From: JANWZL01 sp037445185
GTDB lineage: Bacteria > Pseudomonadota > Gammaproteobacteria > Burkholderiales > Thiobacillaceae
Direction of reading: 5' to 3'
DNA length: 24,044 nt
Assembly (NCBI GenBank): GCA_037445185.1
Contig: JBBIKZ010000026.1
Span: 1-24,044 of the forward strand
Below the pieces are notes generated by a model. It was not told where the DNA came from. It made no database searches and was given only the letters and a program-made list of their open reading frames with translations. The translations under genes and the position numbers were made by a program. Below, one piece after another: positions 1-6,898 of the stretch (positions are counted from its first letter, which is position 1; each line of letters starts with the position of its first letter).

Positions 1-127
1 CGTCATGGCAGGTGGGATGAGGAGTTGAGATGCCCGCATCATGCCAGCAATGGCCGCCTGCCACCCGTTTTTGCCCACCGGGCGGCAAGAAAAAATTCGA
101 TCAGACGGTGGGTTTTGCAAGAGGCTC
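1..127 (-). mobile_element. IS terminal fragment, left contig end
   Basis: These 127 bases are the exact reverse complement of 23918-24044. Read on the minus strand from 127 outward, the fragment begins GAGCCTCTTGCAAAACC, which looks like an insertion-sequence terminus. It interrupts a transposase reading frame that runs intact down to base 128. Only the end of the IS is present, no transposase can be read, and the IS family cannot be assigned safely. The identity stops abruptly at exactly 127 bases on both sides, which fits the overlap length of a k=127 de Bruijn assembly. Confidence 0.75.
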
Positions 128-315
128 TTGCCCAGACTGAGCAGCCCGGTCATCGCCTTGACCATGTCCGAGGTCTTCATGCCCTGCGAGACCGGCAGCC
201 GGGGATCGATCACCGCATCGACTTGCGCCGCCTCGCAGCACTGACCAATCAGCGCCAGGCCAGAGTGGGAGGTCAGGTTCAGCTTGCCACTCTGGCGAAC
301 TTCAAATTTCGGCAT
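128..315 (-). pseudogene. IS1380-type transposase, N-terminal fragment, interrupted
   Basis: The minus-strand frame from ATG at 313-315 reads MPKFEVRQSGKLNLTSHSG, then continues with LALIGQC, IDPRLPVSQGMKTSD and MVKAMTGLLSLGKS. This resembles the N-terminus of IS1380-family transposases, recognised from memory of the family. After about 62 residues the frame runs into the IS end at base 127, so the catalytic DDE region is missing. The start has only a weak ribosome-binding site. Either another IS inserted into this transposase gene, or the contig switched to a repeat node here. The rest of the transposase would lie beyond the neighbouring IS copy. Confidence 0.6.
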
Positions 316-454
316 GTTCGGTTGGGTGAAGAATTGCAATGTCTAATTGTCGCATATAATCAAAGGGATGCATTTGATCTATGACAAATAAACACGGATT
401 CAGGTTTTTGAACGGGGTTCGAGCGGCTATCATCCCATTCTCTCCCTGAGACGG
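316..454. other. Intergenic region upstream of purE
   Basis: This AT-richer stretch holds no gene. It should contain the outer end of the IS1380-type element and the purE promoter. A TATCAT -10-like hexamer lies at 428-433 and TTGAAC at 408-413, but the 14-base spacing is too short for a standard sigma-70 promoter, so I do not claim it. The same GCTATCAT string recurs in the purM/permease divergent gap. Confidence 0.3.
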
Positions 455-961
455 ATGCTAAGCATGCCTGCCCCTCTCGTCGGTCTGATCATGGGCAGCG
501 TGAGCGACTGGGACACCCTGCGCCACGCCGCCGAGCTGCTCGGCGCACTCGCCATCCCACACGAGCGGCGGGTGGTCTCCGCCCACCGCACCCCCGATCT
601 GCTGTTCGAGTACGCCGGTGCGGCGGCCGAGCGGGGGCTGCGCTGCATCATCGCCGGCGCCGGCGGGGCGGCCCACCTGCCGGGCATGGTCGCGGCCAAG
701 ACCCACCTGCCGGTGCTGGGGGTGCCGGTGATGTCGAAATTTATGACGGGTCTGGATTCGCTGTTGTCCATCGCCCAGATGCCCAAAGGCATCCCCGTGG
801 CCACCTTCGCCGTGGGGCCGGCGGGGGCGGCCAATGCCGCCCTGTTCGCGGCGGCACTGCTGGCGCACGAATTCCCGGACATCCGCGCGCGGCTGCTCGA
901 ATTTCGGCGCAATCAGACCGAGGCGGTGTTGGCCGCCCGTTTGCCCGAGACCGGGTCATGA
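455..961 (+). CDS. purE: N5-carboxyaminoimidazole ribonucleotide mutase PurE
   Basis: PurE converts N5-CAIR to CAIR, step 6 of bacterial de novo purine synthesis, in the cytoplasm. The 168-residue length is normal for class I PurE. The N-terminal LIMGSVSDWDTL carries the GSxSD phosphate-binding signature (residues about 10-20). The motif ERRVVSAHRTPD follows near residue 38, then IIAGAGGAAHLPGM and LPVLGVPVMS, all diagnostic of the family. The start could be ATG 455 or ATG 464 (MPAPLVG); neither has a strong ribosome-binding site. Its stop overlaps the purK start by ATGA, so the two are translationally coupled. The purE-purK pair is the classical arrangement for the N5-CAIR route. Confidence 0.95.
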   Translation: MLSMPAPLVGLIMGSVSDWDTLRHAAELLGALAIPHERRVVSAHRTPDLLFEYAGAAAERGLRCIIAGAGGAAHLPGMVAAKTHLPVLGVPVMSKFMTGLDSLLSIAQMPKGIPVATFAVGPAGAANAALFAAALLAHEFPDIRARLLEFRRNQTEAVLAARLPETGS

Positions 962-2124
962 CACAGCCGCAGGAAGGGGGGGTGCCGTCACCGGGCATGA
1001 TCCTGCCCGGCGCCACCCTGGGCGTGCTGGGCGGTGGCCAGCTCGGGCGCATGTTCGCCCTGGCGGCGCGGGTGATGGGCTATCGCGTGGTGGTGCTGGA
1101 CCCCGACCCGACGAGCCCGGCGGGCCAGGTGGCGGACGTGCACCTCAAGGCACCCTATACCGATGCCGTGGCCCTGCTGCGCATGGGCGAGCTGTGCCAG
1201 GCGGTGACGACGGAATTCGAGAACGTGCCGGCCAGGAGTCTGGAGGTGCTGGCGCAGCGCACCTACGTCGCCCCCGCCCCCCGGATCGTCCGGCTGGCGC
1301 AGGACCGACTGCACGAGAAGGGCTGTGCCGTCGCGTTCGGCTGCGACACCGCGCCCTATGCCAACATCGAGGACGAAGGCGGGCTGGTGCCGGCCTGGGC
1401 GCAGCTCGCGGGGCCCGCCCTGCTCAAGACGCGCCGCCTGGGCTATGACGGCAAGGGCCAGATGCGGGTCAACGACCTGGACGAGCTGGTCGCCGCCCAC
1501 ACCGCCTTCGGGCGCGTGCCCTGCGTGCTGGAGGGGCTCTTGCCCCTGGCGCGGGAGTTCTCCGTGCTGCTGGCGCGCAATCCCCAGGGCGAGATCGCCT
1601 TTTTCCCACCGGCGGAGAACCTGCATCGGCAGGGCATCCTGGACATGAGCATCGTGCCGGCGCGTCTGCCCGACGGCGTGGCCGAGGCCGGACGGCTGAT
1701 GGCCCAGCGCATCGCCGAGGGCCTGGATTACGTGGGGGTGCTGGCGGTGGAGTTCTTCCTCTTGCGCGACGGGCGCGTGGTGTTCAACGAGATGGCGCCG
1801 CGCCCGCACAACAGCGGCCACTACACCCTGGACGCCTGCGTCACCGACCAGTTCGAGCAGCAGGTGCGCGCCCTGTGCGGTCTGCCCTTGGGGGATACCC
1901 GCCTGTTGAGCCCCGCCGTGATGGTGAATCTGCTCGGCGATGTCTGGGCGCATGGGCCGCGTTGGGATGCGCTCCTGCGCCATCCCGGCGTCAAGCTGCA
2001 CCTCTACGGCAAGGCCGAGCCGCGTCCGGGCCGCAAGATGGGCCATTACAACTGCCTCGCCCCGACCCTGGATGCGGCCCTGGCCCTGGCCGAGAGCACG
2101 CGCGCCGGCCTGGGCATCGCCTAG
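958..2124 (+). CDS. purK: N5-carboxyaminoimidazole ribonucleotide synthetase PurK
   Basis: PurK is an ATP-grasp ligase that makes N5-CAIR from AIR, bicarbonate and ATP, the substrate for PurE. The 388-residue length is typical. An N-terminal LGVLGGGQLGRM (residues about 21-32) forms the nucleotide-fold entry. ATP-grasp features follow: LLKTRRLGYDGKGQ, VLEGLLPLAREFSV, the metal-binding VEFFLLRDGRVVFNEMAPRP and PHNSGHYTLD. The ATG at 958 overlaps the purE stop (ATGA). The first 14 residues are an extension, and a later in-frame ATG (MILPGATLGV) is an alternative start. Its stop shares the palindrome CTAG with the stop of the convergent DUF3108 gene. Confidence 0.95.
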   Translation: MTQPQEGGVPSPGMILPGATLGVLGGGQLGRMFALAARVMGYRVVVLDPDPTSPAGQVADVHLKAPYTDAVALLRMGELCQAVTTEFENVPARSLEVLAQRTYVAPAPRIVRLAQDRLHEKGCAVAFGCDTAPYANIEDEGGLVPAWAQLAGPALLKTRRLGYDGKGQMRVNDLDELVAAHTAFGRVPCVLEGLLPLAREFSVLLARNPQGEIAFFPPAENLHRQGILDMSIVPARLPDGVAEAGRLMAQRIAEGLDYVGVLAVEFFLLRDGRVVFNEMAPRPHNSGHYTLDACVTDQFEQQVRALCGLPLGDTRLLSPAVMVNLLGDVWAHGPRWDALLRHPGVKLHLYGKAEPRPGRKMGHYNCLAPTLDAALALAESTRAGLGIA

Positions 2125-3191
2125 TCTGTCTCGATCGGGTTCTCGGATTGCCACTCCGTGGCCGTGTCGAGGCCGCGGATCGCCTCCGCCATGAGCACCG
2201 CGCTGCCGTCGCGGCCGCCCTGCATGTGGATCTTGAGCGGCAGATGCGGTGGGGCCTCGCGCAGCCAGACGTCGATGCGCTCCGCACCCTGGGCCGCCTG
2301 CACCCGCAGGTGCCGGGTCCGGACGGTGCCGAGGGGGACCTCGACCGTCTCCAGGCCGAGCGTCTCCAGGTGGTACTGTCTGATGGTCTTGCCGTCCAGC
2401 ACCCACAGCTCGCCCTCAGCGTGCGGGAAGAGCGCGAGCTGGTAGACCACGGAGAGCAGGTCCTGGCTGCCCGGCTTGAGGTCCAGGGGCGGGTAGCGCT
2501 CGCCCAGGTCCGCGCGCATCGCCTCCCAGTCGAAGTGCACCCGCAGTTGCCGGCTGCCCCGATGCATCCAGTAGTTCTCCGGCTTGAGCCCCTCGGGCGT
2601 GATCTGGCCGTAGCTGGTCTGGCTGAGGAGGCCGGAATAGATCAGGCGCATGATGCCGGTGGCCTTGGCCAGGGCGAACAGGGCGTAGCGTTCCGCACTG
2701 CGCTGCCAGACGTGGTCGAGGCGGCCGAGGACGAGGCCGCCCTCGTTGCCCTGGACCACATAGCGCACGGTGAAGCCGCCGGGCAGCTGGGGGTGGAGCG
2801 GCCCGGGCGGCGGGGGGGCGGTGGGCGGGCTCGGTGGCTGTATGGCCTTGGCTTCATCGGGCGGGGGCTCGGGCGCCGGGGCGGTGACCGGCTCGGGTGC
2901 CGCTGCGGGCGGCTCGGCGGCCTCTGCCGCTGGGGGGGTGTCCGCCCGCGCCAAGGGCGTGGCGCGGGCGACCGGTCGGGCCGCGGCGGGAGGGGGGCGG
3001 GGTGTGTCGGCCCGCGGCCTGTCGACCGGGGGCGGCGCGGGCGGGGCGGCGAGATGCGCGTCTATGGGCGGGATGGTCGGGTTGACCGACTGGTGCATCG
3101 GCCAGGGGATGCCTCCACCCGCCAGCAGATGGACCAGGGTCGATAGCAGCAGGGCGGAGAGGAGTCTGCCGCGCGCATTGGCCCCGGCCAT
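2121..3191 (-). CDS. DUF3108 domain protein with proline-rich linker
   Basis: This 356-residue protein starts at ATG 3191, preceded by GAAGG five bases upstream; a longer frame reaches 3248 without a ribosome-binding site. Residues about 8-25 (GRLLSALLLSTLVHLLAGG) form one membrane anchor. Residues about 35-130 are a Pro/Ala-rich linker (APPAPPPVDRP, EPPPDEAKA, TAPPPPGPLHP) resembling periplasm-spanning TonB-like linkers. The C-terminal 200 residues (FTVRYVVQGNEGGLVLGRLDH to the end) match the DUF3108 family. Its function is unknown; the fold and linker suggest a periplasmic or outer-membrane role. It lies downstream of purN on the same strand, an arrangement common in proteobacteria, and a palindromic element sits between the two. 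Confidence 0.8.
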   Translation of the reverse strand: MAGANARGRLLSALLLSTLVHLLAGGGIPWPMHQSVNPTIPPIDAHLAAPPAPPPVDRPRADTPRPPPAAARPVARATPLARADTPPAAEAAEPPAAAPEPVTAPAPEPPPDEAKAIQPPSPPTAPPPPGPLHPQLPGGFTVRYVVQGNEGGLVLGRLDHVWQRSAERYALFALAKATGIMRLIYSGLLSQTSYGQITPEGLKPENYWMHRGSRQLRVHFDWEAMRADLGERYPPLDLKPGSQDLLSVVYQLALFPHAEGELWVLDGKTIRQYHLETLGLETVEVPLGTVRTRHLRVQAAQGAERIDVWLREAPPHLPLKIHMQGGRDGSAVLMAEAIRGLDTATEWQSENPIETD

Positions 3192-3203
3192 GGCGCCTTC
3201 AGA

Positions 3204-3321
3204 ACTTGTGCAAGTTTTCGTCGCGAGCGGCCCAATGTTGGAGCGCAAAGCGCCGTCGTGCGCTCAAAACGGCGAGCCTCGTAGCTTCGAGATCGGGACG
3301 CGCAGCAGAAAAACTCACAAG
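3204..3321. repeat. Palindromic MITE-like element between purN and DUF3108
   Basis: The outer arms CTTGTGCAAGTTTT (3205-3218) and AAAAACTCACAAG (3309-3321) are imperfect inverted repeats. Inside, GAGCGCA and TGCGCTC form a second stem, and CGTCGCG near 3220 faces ACGCGC near 3299. The whole 118 bases can fold into one long hairpin. It codes for nothing and begins four bases before the purN stop. It would be carried in any purMN-DUF3108 transcript. Confidence 0.5.
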
Positions 3322-3324
3322 ATC

Positions 3325-3957
3325 TCAGCCCATCGGCGAGATGAGGGCGCACTCGGGGTGTCTCGCGGCATCCAGCCCGACGCGACCGTCCGCCGTCCAG
3401 CGCAGGCGGCCCTCCGCAAGCCAGCGCACCGCCATGGGGTAGATGCGATGCTCCTCGGCCAGCACGCGGGCGGCCAAGCGCTCGGGCGTGTCGTCGTCGC
3501 GCACCGGCACGGCCGCCTGGACGACGATGGGTCCGGCATCGACCTCGGGGGTGACGAAGTGCACGGTGCAGCCGTGCACTTTGACGCCGGCGGCGAGCGC
3601 CCGCGCATGGGTGTCGAGCCCAGGGAAGGACGGCAGCAGGGCGGGGTGGATGTTGAGCATCCGGCCCTGGTAGCGCCGGACGAAGCCCGCGGTGAGCACG
3701 CGCATGAAACCGGCTAGGCAGACGAGCTCGGCGCAGCGCCGGTCGATCTCCCCGGCCAGGGCGGCGTCGAAGGCGGCGCGGTCGGCGTGGCGGGTGTGGT
3801 CGATCACGGCGGTGTCCACGCCAAGGTCACGGGCGATGGCGAGGCCGGCGGCGTCCGGCCGGTTGCTGATCACCGCGGCGAAATCGACCGGCAACCCCGC
3901 CCTGAGCAAGGCCTCCATGTTGCTGCCGCGCCCGGAGATGAGGATGACGGCACGCAT
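3325..3957 (-). CDS. purN: Phosphoribosylglycinamide formyltransferase PurN
   Basis: PurN transfers a formyl group from 10-formyl-tetrahydrofolate to GAR in purine synthesis. The protein is 210 residues, as expected. Visible motifs are ILISGRGSNMEAL at residues about 5-17 (phosphate binding), LAGFMRVL, the catalytic Asn and His in MLNIHPALLPSFPG, and the catalytic Asp in VHFVTPEVDAGPIVVQ. The ATG at 3957 lies 9 bases after the purM stop, so purM and purN form one operon. The C-terminal tail (WTADGRVGLDAARHPECAL) is ordinary for proteobacterial PurN. Confidence 0.95.
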   Translation of the reverse strand: MRAVILISGRGSNMEALLRAGLPVDFAAVISNRPDAAGLAIARDLGVDTAVIDHTRHADRAAFDAALAGEIDRRCAELVCLAGFMRVLTAGFVRRYQGRMLNIHPALLPSFPGLDTHARALAAGVKVHGCTVHFVTPEVDAGPIVVQAAVPVRDDDTPERLAARVLAEEHRIYPMAVRWLAEGRLRWTADGRVGLDAARHPECALISPMG

Positions 3958-3966
3958 GGCCTGGAA

Positions 3967-5028
3967 TCAGTCGATCAGGGTGCGGGGTCGTCCTGACTGC
4001 GCCGGTTCGACGCGGCCGAGTCGGTAGACGGTCTCGCCCCGCTCGGCGAGCAAGCGTGCGGCGTCCTCCGCGTCGGCGGCATCCACCACCACCACCATGC
4101 CGATGCCGCAGTTGAAGGTGCGATACATCTCCTCGGTGGCCACGCCGCCGCTTTGTTGCAGCCACTGGAACACAGGCGGCCAGGTCCAGGCCTGGGCATC
4201 GAGATGCGCCGCAAGGCCCTCCGGCAGGATGCGCGGGATGTTGCCGGTGAGCCCGCCGCCGGTGATATGGGCCAGGCCCTTGACCCGTATCGCCTGCATC
4301 AACGCCAGCAGGGGCTGCACATAAATGCGGGTGGGTTCGAGCAGGGTCTCGCCCAGGCTGCGGCCGTGGAAGGGGGCAGCGAGATCGGCCTGGGTCAGCT
4401 CGACGATCTTGCGGATGAGGGAATAGCCGTTGGAATGCGGGCCGCTGGCGGCGAGACCCAGGATGGCATCGCCGGCACGGATGTCGGCGCCGGTGATCAG
4501 GCTGTCCTTTTCCGCCACGCCGACGGCGAAACCGGCCAGGTCGTATTCGCCGATGGGGTACATGCCGGGCATCTCCGCGGTCTCGCCACCGATCAAGGCA
4601 CAGCCGGCCAGCTCGCAGCCGCGGGCGATGCCGGCCACCACCTGCTCCGCCACGTCGACATCCAGCCGGCCGCAGGCGTAGTAATCGAGGAAGAAGAGCG
4701 GCTCCGCACCCTGCACCAGGATGTCGTTGACGCTCATGGCCACCAGGTCGATGCCGATCGTGTCGTGGCGGTTCAGATGGAAGGCCAGCTTGAGCTTGGT
4801 GCCTACGCCGTCGGTGCCGGAGACGAGCACCGGCTCGCGGTAACGCTTGGGCAGTTCCATCAGCGCCCCGAAACCGCCGATGCCGGCGAGGACCTCGGGG
4901 CGCAGGGTGCGACGGGCATGCGGCTTGATGCGCTCGACCAGGCTGTCGCCGGCATCGATGTCCACGCCGGCATCGCGATAGGAGAGGGTGGGGGTCACGG
5001 TGCTGATCTGGGGCGATGAAGCTATCAT
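3967..5028 (-). CDS. purM: Phosphoribosylformylglycinamidine cyclo-ligase PurM
   Basis: PurM closes the imidazole ring, making AIR from FGAM with ATP. Clear family blocks include LSYRDAGVDIDAGDSLVERI near the start, SGTDGVGTKLKLAF, AMSVNDILVQGAEPLFFLDYYACG, IGGETAEMPGMY and HITGGGLTGNIPRILP. I set the start at ATG 5028, giving 353 residues; GTG at 4997 would give MTPTLSYRDAGV, which aligns better with shorter PurM proteins. Neither start has a good ribosome-binding site. With ATG 5028 only 10 bases separate it from the divergent permease start at 5039. It is the first gene of purM-purN-DUF3108. Confidence 0.93.
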   Translation of the reverse strand: MIASSPQISTVTPTLSYRDAGVDIDAGDSLVERIKPHARRTLRPEVLAGIGGFGALMELPKRYREPVLVSGTDGVGTKLKLAFHLNRHDTIGIDLVAMSVNDILVQGAEPLFFLDYYACGRLDVDVAEQVVAGIARGCELAGCALIGGETAEMPGMYPIGEYDLAGFAVGVAEKDSLITGADIRAGDAILGLAASGPHSNGYSLIRKIVELTQADLAAPFHGRSLGETLLEPTRIYVQPLLALMQAIRVKGLAHITGGGLTGNIPRILPEGLAAHLDAQAWTWPPVFQWLQQSGGVATEEMYRTFNCGIGMVVVVDAADAEDAARLLAERGETVYRLGRVEPAQSGRPRTLID

Positions 5029-5039
5029 TCTAGCGCATA
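5015..5039 (+). promoter_or_regulatory. Possible -10 box for permease gene in divergent gap
   Basis: A TATCAT hexamer at 5023-5028 overlaps the proposed purM start codon. If used for the plus strand, transcription would begin within a few bases of the permease ATG, giving a nearly leaderless mRNA. No convincing -35 box is seen. The same GCTATCAT string lies upstream of purE. Confidence 0.25.
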
Positions 5040-6076
5040 TGCCCCCACCCGCCGCCCTGCCGCCCGTCAACCGCAGCCTGGCCTATCTCGCCGTGGCCGG
5101 CGGGCTCGCCTACCTCCTCTACCTGCTCGCGCCCATCCTGACGCCGTTCCTGGTGGCGGCCGCGCTGGCCTATCTGTGCGACCCCCTGGTGGCTCGGCTG
5201 GAGCGCGCGCATGTCCCGCGCGGCCTCGGCACCCTGCTGGTCATGCTCGGACTGCTGCTGGCGCTGGCATTCCTGCTGGCGATCCTGGCCCCCCTGGCGC
5301 AAGCCCAGTTTCGCCTGCTCATGGCGCAGATCCCCGGCCTGGTGGGGTGGGTGGAGCGGTCCCTGCTGCCCTGGCTCAGCCATACCATAGGCCTCGATCT
5401 CAAGCAGGACCAGGCCCTGATCATCGGCTGGATCAGGGATCATGTCGCCGATCTGGCCGGGCTGAGCGCCAGCCTGCCCCGCATCACCCAGGGGGGGATG
5501 GCCCTGCTGGGGGTCTTGACCAGTCTCATGCTCACCCCGGTGGTGATGTTCTATCTGCTGCGCGACTGGGACCGCGTCCTGACCGCAGTCGCCGGCTGGA
5601 TCCCCGACACGCTGCGGCCGCGGGTCATCGCCATCATGAGCGAGGTGGACGTGGTCCTGGCCGAATTCGTGCGCGGCCAGCTGGGCGTGATCGCCCTCAT
5701 GTGCCTGCTCTATACCCTGGGATTGTGGTTGATCGGGCTGGAATACGCCCTGGCGGTGGGTGTGGTCGCCGGCGTGCTGGTGTTCGTGCCCTACCTGGGC
5801 ACCATCGTCGGCGTGCTGTTGGGCACCCTGGCCGCCTGGACCCAGTTCGGCGACTTCGCCGCCCTGATCCAGGTCTGGACCGTGTTCGCCGTCGGCCAGC
5901 TCATCGAGAGCCTGGCCATCACCCCCTGGCTGGTGGGGCAACGGGTGGGCCTGCATCCCGTGGCGGTCATCTTCGCCCTGATGGCCTTCGGCTATTTGTT
6001 CGGCTTTTTCGGCGTCCTGCTGGCCATTCCTGCCGCCGCCGCCCTGTTGGTGGCATTGCGGCACCTCAAGGGGTAG
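5039..6076 (+). CDS. AI-2E/PerM-family membrane transporter
   Basis: This 345-residue integral membrane protein has about eight hydrophobic segments. The first two are SLAYLAVAGGLAYLLYLLAPILTPFLVAAALAY-like near residues 10-42, followed by a segment rich in LLLALAFLLAILAPLAQAQ. The central charged region and the C-terminal helices (VVAGVLVFVPYLGTIVG, IESLAITPWLVGQRVGLHPVAVIFAL) match the AI-2E transporter (PerM/YdiK) family. The family exports or exchanges varied small molecules, and the substrate here cannot be told from sequence. The start is ATG 5039, since the upstream in-frame ATG lies inside purM. The stop codon lies inside a REP-like inverted pair. Confidence 0.85.
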   Translation: MPPPAALPPVNRSLAYLAVAGGLAYLLYLLAPILTPFLVAAALAYLCDPLVARLERAHVPRGLGTLLVMLGLLLALAFLLAILAPLAQAQFRLLMAQIPGLVGWVERSLLPWLSHTIGLDLKQDQALIIGWIRDHVADLAGLSASLPRITQGGMALLGVLTSLMLTPVVMFYLLRDWDRVLTAVAGWIPDTLRPRVIAIMSEVDVVLAEFVRGQLGVIALMCLLYTLGLWLIGLEYALAVGVVAGVLVFVPYLGTIVGVLLGTLAAWTQFGDFAALIQVWTVFAVGQLIESLAITPWLVGQRVGLHPVAVIFALMAFGYLFGFFGVLLAIPAAAALLVALRHLKG

Positions 6077-6129
6077 GGGCGCACCTCGTCCGCGAAACCG
6101 CCGTTTATCGCGGACAAGGCCCGCTCCCA
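6074..6129. repeat. Inverted pair of REP-like sequences
   Basis: The left unit begins GTAGGGGCGCACCTCGTCCG and the right unit, read on the minus strand, begins GTGGGAGCGGGCCTTGTCCG. They face each other around an 8-bp perfect stem (GTCCGCGA at 6088-6095, TCGCGGAC at 6108-6115). The GTAGG head and the GC-rich palindrome resemble REP/BIME repeats of Pseudomonas and relatives. The pair lies between the convergent permease and fxsA genes and includes the permease stop codon, so it may act as a bidirectional transcript end. Confidence 0.6.
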
Positions 6130-6155
6130 CAACCCGCCAACTGCGGTGTTTGGGG

Positions 6156-6551
6156 TCAGTCCACGCGCCTGAATTCCCCTTCGATCACCTCGTCCTCGGC
6201 TGGGCGCGGAGCGGGTGGCGGTCGCCGCGGTGGACGGCCCGCGGGCCAGAGCAGCAGCAGGAGGGCCAGCACGTCGCTGCCGATGCCCGGAAAGATGAGC
6301 AACAGCCCGGCCAGCACGCGGCGGAAGCTCGCCAACAGGACGGCCAGGGGGGTGTGGCCGTCCCGCAGGGACTGAAGCAGGCGCGGCACGAAGTCCTGGT
6401 GCTCGCGGCGCAGCAGCCAGATGCCGCCCACGACCGCAGTGACCAGCCAGACGAGCGTCCAGGCCCCGATGCGCTGCGCGATCAGGTAGATTCCTACGAG
6501 TTCCAGGGCCGGCAGGCCGAAAGCTATAATCGTCAAAAACCACGCGCGCAT
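6156..6551 (-). CDS. fxsA: FxsA family membrane protein
   Basis: This is a 131-residue protein. The start MRAWFLTIIAFGLPALELVG is followed by IYLIAQRIGAWTLVWLVTAVVGG, giving two N-terminal membrane segments. A further one or two (ASFRRVLAGLLLIFPGIGSD and VLALLLLLWPAG) come near residues 80-110. The order and the LLIFPGIGSDVLALLLL block fit FxsA, which was first described as a suppressor of phage T7 exclusion by F plasmid and is otherwise of unclear function. The tail is Arg/Pro-rich and cytoplasmic-looking. It is divergent from cutA with only 14 bases between starts, so the cutA promoter lies inside its coding region. Confidence 0.8.
   Translation of the reverse strand: MRAWFLTIIAFGLPALELVGIYLIAQRIGAWTLVWLVTAVVGGIWLLRREHQDFVPRLLQSLRDGHTPLAVLLASFRRVLAGLLLIFPGIGSDVLALLLLLWPAGRPPRRPPPAPRPAEDEVIEGEFRRVD
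6501..6530 (+). promoter_or_regulatory. Putative cutA-dsbD promoter
   Basis: A perfect TATAAT lies at 6525-6530. The best upstream hexamer is TTCCAG at 6501-6506 with an 18-base spacer, a weak -35. Transcription would start near 6537, leaving a leader of about 29 bases before the cutA ATG. The site lies within the 5' end of the divergent fxsA. Confidence 0.4.
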
Positions 6552-6565
6552 CGCTCATTCCATCC

Positions 6566-6883
6566 ATGCAGACCTTGCTGATCCTCACCACTTTGCCCGA
6601 CCAGGACGCCGCCCGGCAACTGTCCCGACAGTTGGTGGAGACCAGGCTGGCGGCCTGCGTGAACATCCTCTCCCCCTGTACCTCCATTTACCGTTGGCAG
6701 GGCAAGCTGCAGGAAGACAGCGAAACCCCCCTGCTCATCAAGTCCACGGCCGACCGCTACCCGGCCCTGGAGAACTTTCTGCGGGAACATCACCCTTACG
6801 AACTGCCGGAGATCATCGCCCTGCCCGTGGTGCAGGGGCTGCCCGGCTATCTGGATTGGGTCCGGGCGGAAACCCGCGCCTGA
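6566..6883 (+). CDS. cutA: Divalent-cation tolerance protein CutA
   Basis: This 105-residue protein has the CutA1 pattern: an N-terminal beta strand (TLLILTTLPDQDAARQL), LAACVNILSPCTSIYRW near residues 31-47, SETPLLIKSTADRY and HPYELPEIIALPVVQG. CutA1 is a small trimeric, ferredoxin-like-fold protein linked to copper and other divalent metal tolerance, though its biochemical role is unsettled. No clear ribosome-binding site precedes the ATG. It stands 15 bases ahead of dsbD, and in E. coli too cutA lies next to dsbD, so the pair is probably co-transcribed. Confidence 0.93.
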   Translation: MQTLLILTTLPDQDAARQLSRQLVETRLAACVNILSPCTSIYRWQGKLQEDSETPLLIKSTADRYPALENFLREHHPYELPEIIALPVVQGLPGYLDWVRAETRA

Positions 6884-6898
6884 TCCCAGGAGCTGACC

